Part shown: positions 41,544 through 49,933 of the stretch, piece by piece | Numbering within the stretch: position 1 is the first letter of the stretch | Layout of the letters: every line of letters starts with the position of its first letter | Source of the DNA: Sphingobium boeckii | Lineage (GTDB): Bacteria > Pseudomonadota > Alphaproteobacteria > Sphingomonadales > Sphingomonadaceae | Reading direction: 5' to 3' | Length of the DNA stretch: 64,000 nucleotides | NCBI RefSeq assembly: GCF_014199215.1 | Contig: NZ_JACIJC010000001.1 | Span: 994,001 to 1,058,000, forward strand | Made by a program: the position numbers and the translations under genes | Notes under the pieces: generated by a model | Told to the model about the DNA's origin: nothing | Database searches by the model: none | The model's input: only the letters and a program-made list of their open reading frames with translations

Positions 41544-44060
41544 ATGAAATACAAATCATCTCTGCCGAGCACCCTATATATAGCAAGCGCGATCAGCGTT
41601 ATTGTGACGGCAACGTCGGCGCATGCGCAATCGACCGATGTCGGGTCCGCTGCAACGCCGGTCGCGGCGGAGGCCGCACCGTCAGGTCCTCCCGAAATCC
41701 TCGTCACGGCGCGCCGCCGCGACGAGAATATCCTTTCCACCCCGATCGCGATTTCCGCCCTGACCAGCGCCGACCTGACCGCGCGCGGCGCTGTGACGTT
41801 ACAGAATATTGCTGAGTCCATCCCGGGTCTCAATCTGATCGGCCAAGCGAGTTCGGGCGCGCGATCGGATCGTTCATTCCAAGCCGTTGTTATTCGCGGA
41901 ATCACGCCCTCCTCGACGTTCGTGCAAACCACCTCGATCTTTATCGACGGCGTGCCGGTAAGTTCATCGACTGCGCTACAGAGCATCACCGACCCGGAAC
42001 GCATTGAAGTGCTGAAAGGACCCCAGAGCGCCTATTTCGGTCGCCAGACTTTCGCTGGCGCGATCAACCTCGTGAACAAACTGCCCACGGATCATCTGAC
42101 CGCGCAGGTTGCGGCGATGGGCGGAACGCGTGGCAATTATGACTTTATGGGCCAGATCAGCGCGCCGTTGATCGACGATTTGCTTGGCGTGCGCATCACC
42201 GGGCGAACCTACGCCAAGAACGGCTCCTACAAAAATCCCGGCACGCACGGTCAGACATTGGGCGACCAATCGACCACAAGCGGCACAATTGCGCTCATCT
42301 TCACGCCCGCCAGCAATTTCACTGCAAAAGCCTTCGGTCTAATTTCGCAGAACAAAGACGGCGCGGCCGCTACCGGCTTGATACCGGCCTACACAATCAC
42401 CGGACCCAATGGCATCGTTGTGCGCGGTCAATCGAACTGTAATGTTACTGGTCTCGGCCTCTCGGGGGTAACAACCAATGCTTGGTTCTGCGGTGTCGCG
42501 CCCAGAATCCAGCCGGGCTTGCCGTCGGCCAACACGTTGAATGACGCCGCGGTCCAGAACTTCCTCTCGCAATCGACAGGACTGGTGTCGCCGTCCAACC
42601 GACCTGACGGCTACGGCCTGAAGAGCCGCTTCTACCATCTCCATCTTGGTTTGGAATGGAAGATTGGCGAGAGTGGGATTACCTTGTCTTCGCTGACGGG
42701 CGCGAATGACGAGCGCCGCGCCGAACTGGCAGATCTCGACAATACCAACGATATGACCCAGCCCAACGTCTTCGGCGGCGCAACCGCGACGCGGTCCTAT
42801 TTCGATTTTCCCGCAATGGTTGAAACCGTCGATCACGATTTTTCTCAGGAATTTCGCGCTACGTTCGAAAACGGCGGCCGACTACACGCTACCGTCGGTG
42901 CAAGTTATCTCAACGCCTTCATCCAAGGTTCGTTCGGTGGAACCTTCGGGAATTTGAGCACCGCCGTGATAAATGTTTTGGGAGCCTCTCGCGCCAAGAC
43001 GACCGCAGGATTCTTCGGCGTCGGTTTCGATTTTACGCCCCGGCTCACGTTCAACGTCGACGGCCGGTATCAGAGCGATCATCTCTATACCTATGCCGGG
43101 TCGGGCGGTGCTAATCTGACCTCTAGCGTGTTCGTTCCTGCAGGCTTCTATCCCGAAGGTGCCACGCTGTTTCAGAAGACGTACAACAATTTTCTGCCGC
43201 GGGTGATCGGCCAGTTCAAGATTACACCGGACAACATGGTCTATGCTTCATATTCGAAGGGCGTAAATCCCGGGCAATTTAACAACTTTTTTACGCAACC
43301 GGCAGAAATCCAGGCGCTCGCGCTACAACTCGGACTAAAGCTTGAGGTTCAGCCCGAGAAGCTCGATAATTTCGAGATCGGCTTCAAGGGCAAATTGTTC
43401 GACAACCATTTCCGCTACTCGGTCGCAGCATATTATGCGGTTTGGAGCAATCAGATCAATATTCAGAACCGCGTCCTGTTGGTTGGCGAGAGCAACACGC
43501 CTTACGCCCTCACCACCGCGACCAACTCCGGGCGGGTGAATTTGAAGGGTCTAGAGATAGAAACGACCACATACCTGACGCCCGAACTGACGCTCGATCT
43601 GAACGGTGCGATCAATGATTCTTCGATTGTTCGCGCCGTCAACGCACAGGTCACTGCTCAAGCAAATGTCGATTTTGCCGGAAAAATGAATCCGCAAACG
43701 TCTAAATATTCGGGCTATGCCGCGCTTGAATATGCGAAAGAGATTTCGAGCAGGTCGGGGCTCACGGCATACACCCGAGCGGATTTCTCTTACAAATCGG
43801 GACAATATGCCGACATTTCGAACACGGTGCGTTCAGCCGATTTCACCAATGCCAATTTCCGGGTGGGAATGCGAAACGAGCATGCTTCGATCGAGCTTTT
43901 CGTAACCAACGTATTAAATGACAAAGCGTATTACACAATCGGATCAGGCAGTCAGTTCGACAACACCTTTTCGATCTCCGGCGCGCACAGTTATTCGGCG
44001 TTGATCGCCTCGCTGCGCGAACTGCGGACATTCGGGATGCGCACCTCATACAAATTCTGA
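41544..44060 (+). CDS. TonB-dependent outer-membrane receptor
   Basis: 838 aa. The signal peptide ends near SAHAQ. A TonB box-like EILVTARRR (about 50-58) is followed by the plug domain (NILSTPIAISALTSADLTAR, then GLNLIGQ, VVIRGI, DGVPVSSS and RIEVLKGPQSAYFGR). The barrel then runs to a C-terminal aromatic residue (SYKF). This is the family form common in sphingomonads for uptake of plant or aromatic compounds rather than classic siderophores. It sits between the VOC and IclR genes, so its ligand is probably the substrate of this catabolic module; identity unknown. Confidence 0.9.
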   Translation: MKYKSSLPSTLYIASAISVIVTATSAHAQSTDVGSAATPVAAEAAPSGPPEILVTARRRDENILSTPIAISALTSADLTARGAVTLQNIAESIPGLNLIGQASSGARSDRSFQAVVIRGITPSSTFVQTTSIFIDGVPVSSSTALQSITDPERIEVLKGPQSAYFGRQTFAGAINLVNKLPTDHLTAQVAAMGGTRGNYDFMGQISAPLIDDLLGVRITGRTYAKNGSYKNPGTHGQTLGDQSTTSGTIALIFTPASNFTAKAFGLISQNKDGAAATGLIPAYTITGPNGIVVRGQSNCNVTGLGLSGVTTNAWFCGVAPRIQPGLPSANTLNDAAVQNFLSQSTGLVSPSNRPDGYGLKSRFYHLHLGLEWKIGESGITLSSLTGANDERRAELADLDNTNDMTQPNVFGGATATRSYFDFPAMVETVDHDFSQEFRATFENGGRLHATVGASYLNAFIQGSFGGTFGNLSTAVINVLGASRAKTTAGFFGVGFDFTPRLTFNVDGRYQSDHLYTYAGSGGANLTSSVFVPAGFYPEGATLFQKTYNNFLPRVIGQFKITPDNMVYASYSKGVNPGQFNNFFTQPAEIQALALQLGLKLEVQPEKLDNFEIGFKGKLFDNHFRYSVAAYYAVWSNQINIQNRVLLVGESNTPYALTTATNSGRVNLKGLEIETTTYLTPELTLDLNGAINDSSIVRAVNAQVTAQANVDFAGKMNPQTSKYSGYAALEYAKEISSRSGLTAYTRADFSYKSGQYADISNTVRSADFTNANFRVGMRNEHASIELFVTNVLNDKAYYTIGSGSQFDNTFSISGAHSYSALIASLRELRTFGMRTSYKF

Positions 44061-44103
44061 TTTGACTCTATTTGTCGAGAACAATGGTGCCTCGATATCC
44101 GAT

Positions 44104-44135
44104 CGATGGCCGGCGTGTTGTGGCGCTGGCCATCG
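44104..44135 (+). terminator. Hairpin downstream of the TonB receptor gene
   Basis: CGATGGCC and GGCCATCG form a perfect 8-bp stem, extended by three more pairs after one mismatch, with an 8-nt loop. A weak T-rich stretch follows at 44147-44153. It is a probable terminator 44 bp after the receptor stop. Confidence 0.45.
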
Positions 44136-44267
44136 ACTGATCTTGGGTATTTTATGACTAAATTGCGCGGATCTTGGCAGATTGCTTTCCGCTGAGTGGA
44201 TAGGTTCGCCGGATCGGCTGACGATTGTACAGGTTTCTATACTTCCCCTCACAAGGGGATTTGGAGC

Positions 44268-45062
44268 ATGGATGGCCGCGAGCACCTAACATCTCTCAAG
44301 CGTGGTCTAGCGGTCCTGTCTCTGCTGAACAGGACTGCAGCCACTGTCGCGCAAGTCGCCAAGGTCCTCGATCTGCCGCGAACGACGGCACATAGGATCG
44401 TCCATACTCTCGTACTCGAAAGTTATGTCGAGCGCATTCCCAACTCGCGCTTCTATCGGTTGACGCCCGCAATCAACACGCTGTCGGGTAATTTCACGGA
44501 CGCCAATTGGGTAAGCTACATTGCATCGCCGATGCTGTACGAGAAGACGCGGGAAATCGGCTGGCCGCTGCGGCTGGCCACACGGTTCGGTGAAAATATG
44601 CTGGTACGGGTCTCGACCGATCAATCGACCACTCTCGCCCTCGATCACTTTGAAGTCGGGTTCATGCGGCCGATCATGCGTTCCAGCGCGGGACACGTGC
44701 TCTTGGCGTTTGCGTCAGCTGCCTATCGCGCTTCCGTGCTCGACCTGTTGCGCTGCTCTGATGATCCGCTTCAGACAGACGCGTGCAGCGAGGGACATAT
44801 CAACCTTATGATAGAAAGGGTGCGCTCGGGCGGCTTCGAGCATATCGCAACCGCGCGCTCGGCAGAAGCCAACATAGGCGTGCCTGTCTTCCTTGAGGGG
44901 CATGTGGTTGCGAGCCTAGTTGTCAGTTATATCCAGCGAGCTCTGCTACCACGAGACGCCGAGGCCCGGCTCGTCCCCATTTTACAAGAACTTGCCAAGG
45001 ACGTCGAAACAGCGGTGCTTGTCGACAAGCATCGAATCCGGCGCGCTGGCACCATCAACTGA
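44268..45062 (+). CDS. IclR family transcriptional regulator
   Basis: 264 aa from ATG 44268, preceded by TTGGAG; the open frame upstream is non-coding. The HTH is in SLKRGLAVLSLLNRTAATVA and LDLPRTTAHRIVHTLVLESY. The C-terminal effector domain has GWPLRLATRFGENMLVRVST, SSAGHVLLAFAS and IGVPVFLEGHVVASLVVSY. IclR proteins usually control adjacent catabolic operons in response to an aromatic or small acid, so it likely governs the VOC-TonB genes, perhaps through the palindrome at 40439. Confidence 0.88.
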   Translation: MDGREHLTSLKRGLAVLSLLNRTAATVAQVAKVLDLPRTTAHRIVHTLVLESYVERIPNSRFYRLTPAINTLSGNFTDANWVSYIASPMLYEKTREIGWPLRLATRFGENMLVRVSTDQSTTLALDHFEVGFMRPIMRSSAGHVLLAFASAAYRASVLDLLRCSDDPLQTDACSEGHINLMIERVRSGGFEHIATARSAEANIGVPVFLEGHVVASLVVSYIQRALLPRDAEARLVPILQELAKDVETAVLVDKHRIRRAGTIN

Positions 45063-45341
45063 TGAATCGAATGCCCTCAAGCTCGCTAGACACCAATTTG
45101 AATACGTACCTCTTTTCCACCTTCGATTTGGCAACGAATCTAGACAATCGTTTCGTTGATGCAATGAACAGGGCCCTGAAATTTGGTCCGCTTCTTATGA
45201 GAAATTCTCGGCTAGGTTTGGCTCCTGGCAACCCGAGACTTTGCCATAAAGGGGTCGAGGATCACTGAGCAGCAGATCGCGTTTCTTCTTAATCAGTCTG
45301 ATGATGGCACGACGGTAGGCGTGCAGGTAAATACTGGCTGA
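45063..45341 (+). mobile_element. Intergenic debris with an IS3 orfA N-terminal remnant
   Basis: From about 45253 one frame reads KGSRITEQQIAFLLNQSDDG then TTVGVQVNTG-stop. This resembles the start of IS3-family OrfA proteins (RxTEEQIAFALxQAExGTPVxEV), with ATA in place of the start codon and decay after 25 codons. Nothing else is recognisable between 45063 and 45250. Confidence 0.42.
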
Positions 45342-45857
45342 TCAGAAAATTTCCGGCATCGGTTGTTGTTGAATTTTCCTGCCAATCTTGATGGCTGCGG
45401 CAACATTGCGGGCTGCAATCTGCACATTTTCTGCAGCTTGCGCCAAAGCCACCTCGATCGTGCAACATTCCTGTATGACGCTGAACATGGCGTCGATACC
45501 GCGCGAATAGGCCATTTCAGCGCCATATCCCAGCGCGCCGGCGACCACGATCACAGGTTTGCCGTGGCGGTTTGCAAGGGCGGCGACGCCGACAGGGGCC
45601 TTTCCGCGCATGCTCTGGCTATCAATCCGACCCTCACCGGTGATGACAAGATCAGCGCTCGCCACGATTGCATCAAGCCCCAGCGCCTTGGCGACGATAT
45701 CCAATCCCGGTCGAAGGTCAGCGGGCATGAATGCAACCAGTCCAGCGCCCAGCCCTCCTGCCGCGCCGCCGCCGGGTAGGGCGTTCACGGCGATGCCAAG
45801 ATCCGCTTCGATGATCCGGGCATAATGTGCGAGATTGTCAGACACTTTGGCTCTTGC
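45342..45857 (-). pseudogene. Glycerate kinase gene, 5'-truncated
   Basis: The C-terminal about 170 residues of a glycerate 2-kinase of the GlxK/GarK family are intact: NLAHYARIIEADLGIAVNAL, PGGGAAGGLGAGLVAFMPAD, the signature ADLVITGEGRIDSQSMRGKA and KPVIVVAGAL. The frame stays open to 46187, but upstream of about 45857 it no longer resembles the family, so roughly the first 200 residues are missing. The break lies just before the small-gene cluster starting at 45927, marking a recombination boundary. Confidence 0.7.
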
Positions 45858-45926
45858 GGAACATAATAAGAACATTCTACTCTTCATATTCGCCGAGTCG
45901 GCACCGCCACATTGCAGGAAGTCACC

Positions 45927-46124
45927 ATGCAGCACGATATTCGCATGCGGGAAGCCGCGCGCGCCATATACAATGCCGTCTATCCCGGGGACGAATGGTC
46001 GCCGGTGACATTTGAGGAGGCCGAGCAGCATCAGTCGGTTCATTATCGTAACGCCGTGGCTGCAGCGCAGGGTGTCCGGCTGCATTTTCTGTCCGACACA
46101 ACCGTCCAGCTGGCGTTGCTCTGA
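45927..46124 (+). CDS. Small hypothetical protein
   Basis: 65 aa beginning MQHDIRMREAARAIYNAVYP, with DEWSPVTFEEAEQHQSVHYR in the middle. The ATG follows GCAGGAAG eight bases upstream. Its stop overlaps the next start (TGATG), so the genes are coupled. No known family; the composition is helical and soluble. It leads a run of small genes of the kind often carried by sphingomonad conjugative elements. Confidence 0.65.
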   Translation: MQHDIRMREAARAIYNAVYPGDEWSPVTFEEAEQHQSVHYRNAVAAAQGVRLHFLSDTTVQLALL

Positions 46125-46387
46125 TGCACCGCATCGCGCGAAATGATCTCGAAGCCGCCATTTTCGTGTCGATCCAGTGCGCCCCAAAGACCATGAAGCA
46201 GCGCGTGGAAAGGGACGGCGGTCTGGCGGGCGAACGGGCGTTCAAGGAGCTTGCAAAGCACATTTGCGACCAGATCGACAATCAGAGCCATATGGTCATC
46301 CGTACCGAACTGGTTGGTTATGCGATGGGCAAATGGGACATTGATGAGCCGTCCCCCGCCGAATTGATCAAGCTGCCAATGCGATGA
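46124..46387 (+). CDS. Small hypothetical protein
   Basis: 87 aa (MHRIARNDLEAAIFVSIQCA opening, then GERAFKELAKHICDQIDNQS). Its ATG overlaps the previous stop as TGATG and its stop is 3 bp before the next ATG. It is helical and soluble with no motif known to me. The packing is the main evidence that it is real. Confidence 0.62.
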   Translation: MHRIARNDLEAAIFVSIQCAPKTMKQRVERDGGLAGERAFKELAKHICDQIDNQSHMVIRTELVGYAMGKWDIDEPSPAELIKLPMR

Positions 46388-46390
46388 ACC

Positions 46391-46711
46391 ATGAAGCGCG
46401 ATTTGGTCAATCCTGTCCGTGATCTGCTGGACGCGGCCGTCAGGCACCGTACGGTCAGGATGAGTTGCACGCGCTGCCCTCGGGTTTCAAATTACGATCC
46501 GCACGCCATGTGGTGGCTGTTCGAGCGCAAGGGGTGGGCAGACTGGATCCGTGATGTCCATCGCCATTTCTATTGTCCCGATTGCCGAAAGACAAATGGT
46601 GCGAAGGTCAGGCCAAGGGTCGAAACGCTGGATGGATTGGTGCCCGTCGATACCCATCTGGCCATGCCATCGGAGCGGGACTGGAAGAACGCGCTCGGCC
46701 GACGGCGCTGA
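46391..46711 (+). CDS. Small zinc-ribbon-like hypothetical protein
   Basis: 106 aa. Two Cys pairs, MSCTRCPRVSNYD and FYCPDCRKTNG, are spaced about 34 residues apart and suggest a zinc ribbon. Between them lies an aromatic stretch (MWWLFERKGWADWIRDVHRH). It may bind nucleic acid or protein. It is third in the small-gene run and precedes the SRAP gene by 32 bp. Confidence 0.62.
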   Translation: MKRDLVNPVRDLLDAAVRHRTVRMSCTRCPRVSNYDPHAMWWLFERKGWADWIRDVHRHFYCPDCRKTNGAKVRPRVETLDGLVPVDTHLAMPSERDWKNALGRRR

Positions 46712-46743
46712 CGGGTGTGTTCAAACAAGAGGACTTTCCCTCA

Positions 46744-47391
46744 ATGTGTAACCTTCATGCCAACAGGAAAAGCGCCGCCGAGGTGGCGCGTATCTTTCAG
46801 GCCATCATCCCGCACGCTTTCAATGCGGTGGAGGAGACCTATCCCGGGACGCCAGGCATGGTGGTGCGCGAGGTCGATGGCCAGCGCATCCTGCAATCCA
46901 TGACCTGGGGTTTTCCGCTCCTGACGCGCGCCATGAAAGAGCGTGGCTCCAAGCCCAAGCCCGCCAATCAGGCAGCAGACCTGACTCTGCCCACCTGGCG
47001 CAGCGTGGCACCCAACCCCGCGAACCGATGCCTGATCCCGCTTACGGCCTTTGCGGAACCCGAAGGCGAGAAGGGACGGATGACCCGCACCTGGTTCCGC
47101 GTAAAGGACCAGCCGCTTTTTGCCTGGGCCGGAATTTGGCGCTCGAGCATCGAATGGGGCGATGTCTATGCCGGCGTCACCTGCGATGCGAACGCTGCCG
47201 TCATGCCCGTCCAGGACCGCATGCCGATATTGCTGATGCCCGACGAGCAGGAGCGGTGGCTGCACGGAACGATCGACGACGTCATCGCCTTCCAGCATCG
47301 GCCGTTTCCCGACGAGCTGATCGAGATCGACCGCACCGCCGAACCCTGGACCCAGGTGCGGCGCGGATCGGTCCAGGAACGCTTGTTGTGA
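46744..47391 (+). CDS. SRAP/YedK-type SOS response-associated peptidase-like protein
   Basis: 215 aa. It starts MCNLHANRKS, so Cys2 is available for the abasic-site crosslink used by YedK/HMCES. Family segments follow: MTWGFPLL, NARxE-like APNPANRCLIPLTAFAEPEG with the active Glu region, and PLFAWAGIWR. At the usual catalytic His (H-x-RMP) this protein has VQDRMPILL, a Gln. So crosslink reversal or autoprocessing may be changed. The upstream part of the open frame is not used. Its stop overlaps the next GTG. Confidence 0.85.
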   Translation: MCNLHANRKSAAEVARIFQAIIPHAFNAVEETYPGTPGMVVREVDGQRILQSMTWGFPLLTRAMKERGSKPKPANQAADLTLPTWRSVAPNPANRCLIPLTAFAEPEGEKGRMTRTWFRVKDQPLFAWAGIWRSSIEWGDVYAGVTCDANAAVMPVQDRMPILLMPDEQERWLHGTIDDVIAFQHRPFPDELIEIDRTAEPWTQVRRGSVQERLL

Positions 47392-47687
47392 GCGCATTGA
47401 AAAACATGGATCCGGCCGCGCATGCCGCGACTGCTGGCCTTGTCAGCGAGGAACGCGATGCGGACGGGTTGCTTCAATATTGTCCCAGGATGACGGATCG
47501 CGTGTCGGCAGACCCCACTTTAGACAATCAGTTTCGTCATCCCGAAGATGGGGAAGGCACGGACTTGCGCGCGGTGCCCGATTGCAAAGCGCGCGCTGAA
47601 GCGCTGGAATGGTGGATCGCGACGACGGTCGTTGGCGGAGCATGGATATTTGGCATCCTTTGCGGCATCGCAACATTGTTCAGATGA
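47388..47687 (+). CDS. Small hypothetical membrane protein
   Basis: About 99 aa from GTG 47388 (GTGA overlap with the SRAP stop); ATG 47406 is an alternative start. The N-terminal 70 residues are polar (DADGLLQYCPRMTDRVSADP), and the C-terminus is one transmembrane helix (WWIATTVVGGAWIFGILCGIATLF). No family recognised. The overlap supports co-expression. Confidence 0.5.
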   Translation: MSALKNMDPAAHAATAGLVSEERDADGLLQYCPRMTDRVSADPTLDNQFRHPEDGEGTDLRAVPDCKARAEALEWWIATTVVGGAWIFGILCGIATLFR

Positions 47688-47888
47688 TATGGTGGCTCGC
47701 AGCCGCGGCAAAATATGGAACAATTTCTTGCAGTTGGCGGCGGAACACTCGGCAGAAACGATCGTCTAGCGAGGAGCCGGACTCGCAGACGGTGAGGCCG
47801 TCAGGGAGCAGATCCTGCCACTCGGCGGCCGAAATCGCCCATGCGAAGATGCATTGGCATGTTTTGAAGATCATGGCATGATCATTCC

Positions 47889-48026
47889 ATGAAAATTTGG
47901 CCTGACCCACGCTGGGATGACGACTATCCGATCAGTCGCAAGCTTATTTTTCTGGTCGCATTATTGGTCGTTGGCCCGATCGCCTGGTCCATTTGGTCGG
48001 CGCTTGTGTGGATCATGCACTTTTAA
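47889..48026 (+). CDS. 45-aa single-pass membrane peptide
   Basis: Begins MKIWPDPRWDDDYPISRK, followed by one transmembrane helix (LIFLVALLVVGPIAWSIWSA) and LVWIMHF. A short polar, Asp/Trp-rich head and one helix give a credible small membrane protein. No strong ribosome binding site is visible, so it is tentative. It ends 34 bp before the nuclease gene. Confidence 0.42.
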   Translation: MKIWPDPRWDDDYPISRKLIFLVALLVVGPIAWSIWSALVWIMHF

Positions 48027-48060
48027 CCTGCGTTCAATCAACGTCAGCTATAACAGATCG

Positions 48061-48516
48061 ATGGCAAGCAGATTTCTATTTCCGGCGCTGCTGGCTGGTG
48101 TCGTCACCGCTGGCGGCGCGATCGGTTTCGCATGGCCCATTCACACCGAGGCGCAGGCCGAAGGCCGCGCGGTACATTTCAGCCTATGCCATAGCGGCGG
48201 TGGCACCAATTGCGTGGTTGATGGCGATACTATCTGGCTCGCTGGCGTGAAAATCCGGATCATGGACATCGACGCCCCCGAAACACATCCGTCCAAATGC
48301 CCGATGGAGGCCGATCTGGGCGGCAAGGCGACAGCCCGCCTCCAGGCATTGCTGAATGCCGGGTCATTCAACGTGGAGAGCCGCGGCGCGCGTGATACCG
48401 ACAAATATGGTCGCCAGCTTCGCGTGCTGACGAGAAAAGGCCGATCCCTGGGTGCGAAACTGGTGGAAGAGGGTTTGGCGCGCGAATGGGGCGGCGCGCG
48501 GCGGCCCTGGTGTTGA
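48061..48516 (+). CDS. Exported SNase-like (thermonuclease) protein
   Basis: 151 aa from ATG 48061 with a signal peptide (FLFPALLAGVVTAGGAIGFA). The staphylococcal-nuclease core is present: VVDGDTIWLAGVKIRIMDID, APETHP, then KYGRQLRVLTRKGRSLGAKL and EEGLAREW. These hold the expected Asp/Arg/Glu active-site places. The family cuts DNA or RNA with Ca. Exported versions of this small type often ride on conjugative elements, perhaps to degrade cell-surface DNA; that is inference. Confidence 0.85.
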   Translation: MASRFLFPALLAGVVTAGGAIGFAWPIHTEAQAEGRAVHFSLCHSGGGTNCVVDGDTIWLAGVKIRIMDIDAPETHPSKCPMEADLGGKATARLQALLNAGSFNVESRGARDTDKYGRQLRVLTRKGRSLGAKLVEEGLAREWGGARRPWC

Positions 48517-48675
48517 TCAAGCCTTTTGCGTCATCTTATGGGCAGCCGAGAAAGTTAAAATGGGAACCTGCTTTCTCAAGCTGCTATAACGAATGATAGA
48601 AATTAAAAAAATAGAGTCGGTCAGTCAATTGGGAGGCCGCTGAACTTCGATCACAGCCATAGATAAGGACACAAA

Positions 48676-49125
48676 ATGTCAGACTCCAATCTTCTCACGA
48701 ACCTGACCGCTGATATCGTTGTCTCCATGGTCGCCAACAATTCTGTCAGCGTGAGCGATCTTCCCGGTCTGATTGGCAACGTACATTCTGCCCTCGCTGG
48801 CCTGGGTCAAGTCGCGGCAGCCGCGAAACCCGAATATACGGCTGCTACGACCATCCGCAAAAGCCTGTCAGATCCCACCAAGATCATCAGCATGATCGAC
48901 GGCAAACCCTATGCGATGCTCAAACGGCACCTGGGTCTAAATGGCCTGACTCCTGCCGAATATCGGATCCGTTATACCTTGCCCGCCGACTATCCGATGG
49001 TTGCGCCGGCGTATTCGGAACAGCGTAAGCAACTGGCTATAAAGATCGGTCTCGGTCGCAAGCGGGCTGTTGTGAAGCCGGTTGCAAAGGCTAAGCCTCG
49101 TGCGCCGAAAGCCCCCATCGAATAA
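48676..49125 (+). CDS. MucR/Ros-type transcriptional regulator lacking zinc Cys
   Basis: 149 aa. The N-terminal half (LTADIVVSMVANNSVSVSDL, LIGNVHSALAGLG) matches the MucR oligomerisation part. The C-terminal half has KPYAMLKRHLGLNGLTPAEY then RIRYTLPADYPMVAPAYSEQ, also typical. The Cys pair that binds zinc in Ros/MucR is replaced (ISMIDGK instead of CLEDGK-like), as in some MucR members that bind without zinc. A basic Lys/Pro tail follows. It may silence AT-rich or foreign DNA around it. Confidence 0.82.
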   Translation: MSDSNLLTNLTADIVVSMVANNSVSVSDLPGLIGNVHSALAGLGQVAAAAKPEYTAATTIRKSLSDPTKIISMIDGKPYAMLKRHLGLNGLTPAEYRIRYTLPADYPMVAPAYSEQRKQLAIKIGLGRKRAVVKPVAKAKPRAPKAPIE

Positions 49126-49140
49126 CTGAAATTTTCAGTT
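49124..49140. repeat. Palindrome at the mucR-like 3' end
   Basis: AACTGAAA-T-TTTCAGTT, a perfect palindrome that overlaps the stop codon. The stem is AT-rich; it could serve as a weak bidirectional terminator between this gene and the facing gene at 49247. Confidence 0.35.
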
Positions 49141-49246
49141 CCGGAATGCACACCCCGCACCCCTTTGCCAAAAAATGGCGCTCCGCCCCCCGCTCATATA
49201 GCCGATGCGTTCAGCTATGGGGAGCGGATTGATGTCGGCCGAAAAA

Positions 49247-49933
49247 TTAGTCCTGCGTCACCAAGGCTGGAATCTCAGCCGCGCTGTCGGTCGGTTTAAC
49301 GCTCGCAGGTATCGCAACTGGAACTGGAACCGCCATCACGGGTGACGACACCGCTGCAAACGCAACCGTGATGTCTTCGTCCAGAAAAGCCTTTATGGGC
49401 GTTCCCAGCGGGATCTCGGCACTTGTTCCAGTCATGAAAAATCCAGCGATGGGGATGACCACGAGCGCGCCGACCACGGCGGCAGTTCCCGTTTTACCCT
49501 TGTCATCAAATTGGCCGGTCAGACGGATTTGACGTCCGTTGGCGCGCGCATACAGCACGCGGGCGTTGATGCCGCCCGACTTCCCCCACATGCCCTTGTT
49601 GCGGACAGTCGTGATTTCTCCAACGGCAGGGCTGCCCGCCGGGATGACGATCTGGCCATTGAGCATGATGGATTCGGCCACCTCAAGCTGAATCCGTTGG
49701 CCGACCTTCAACTTCTTGCCTTTGGTGGTGAGCGCTTCGCTGGTCGTCAGCAGAATCGGCGCGCCCGTCCGCAATACATTGTCGCCCGCGCTTGTCAGAA
49801 TGACGGCATGCGCGGGTGCAGGCAAAATGGACGGGGGTGATGCAACGGATTCGGGAACGATGGTCTGCGCGCCTGCAGCCGAAGAACACGCAAGGAAAAA
49901 TGCGCCCGAGAGCGCACGCATTTGGATTACCAT
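49247..49933 (-). CDS. Exported hypothetical protein with Pro/Val-rich tail
   Basis: 228 aa from ATG 49933, preceded by GAGGGGAA. A signal peptide (MVIQMRALSGAFFLACSSAA) ends near AGAQ. The middle (LKVGQRIQLEVAESIMLNGQ, IVIPAGSPAVGEITTVRNKG, then YARANGRQIRLTGQFDDKGK) resembles small beta-barrel proteins that recur in sphingomonads. GLY/ALA-rich TGTAAVVGALVVIPIAGFF could touch the membrane. Function unknown; possibly a cell-envelope protein. Confidence 0.68.
   Translation of the reverse strand: MVIQMRALSGAFFLACSSAAGAQTIVPESVASPPSILPAPAHAVILTSAGDNVLRTGAPILLTTSEALTTKGKKLKVGQRIQLEVAESIMLNGQIVIPAGSPAVGEITTVRNKGMWGKSGGINARVLYARANGRQIRLTGQFDDKGKTGTAAVVGALVVIPIAGFFMTGTSAEIPLGTPIKAFLDEDITVAFAAVSSPVMAVPVPVAIPASVKPTDSAAEIPALVTQD

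Noticed and set aside
47684-47910. Short frames on both strands after the small membrane protein gene
   Set aside because: Neither has a family, ribosome binding site or clear codon bias; treated as non-coding.
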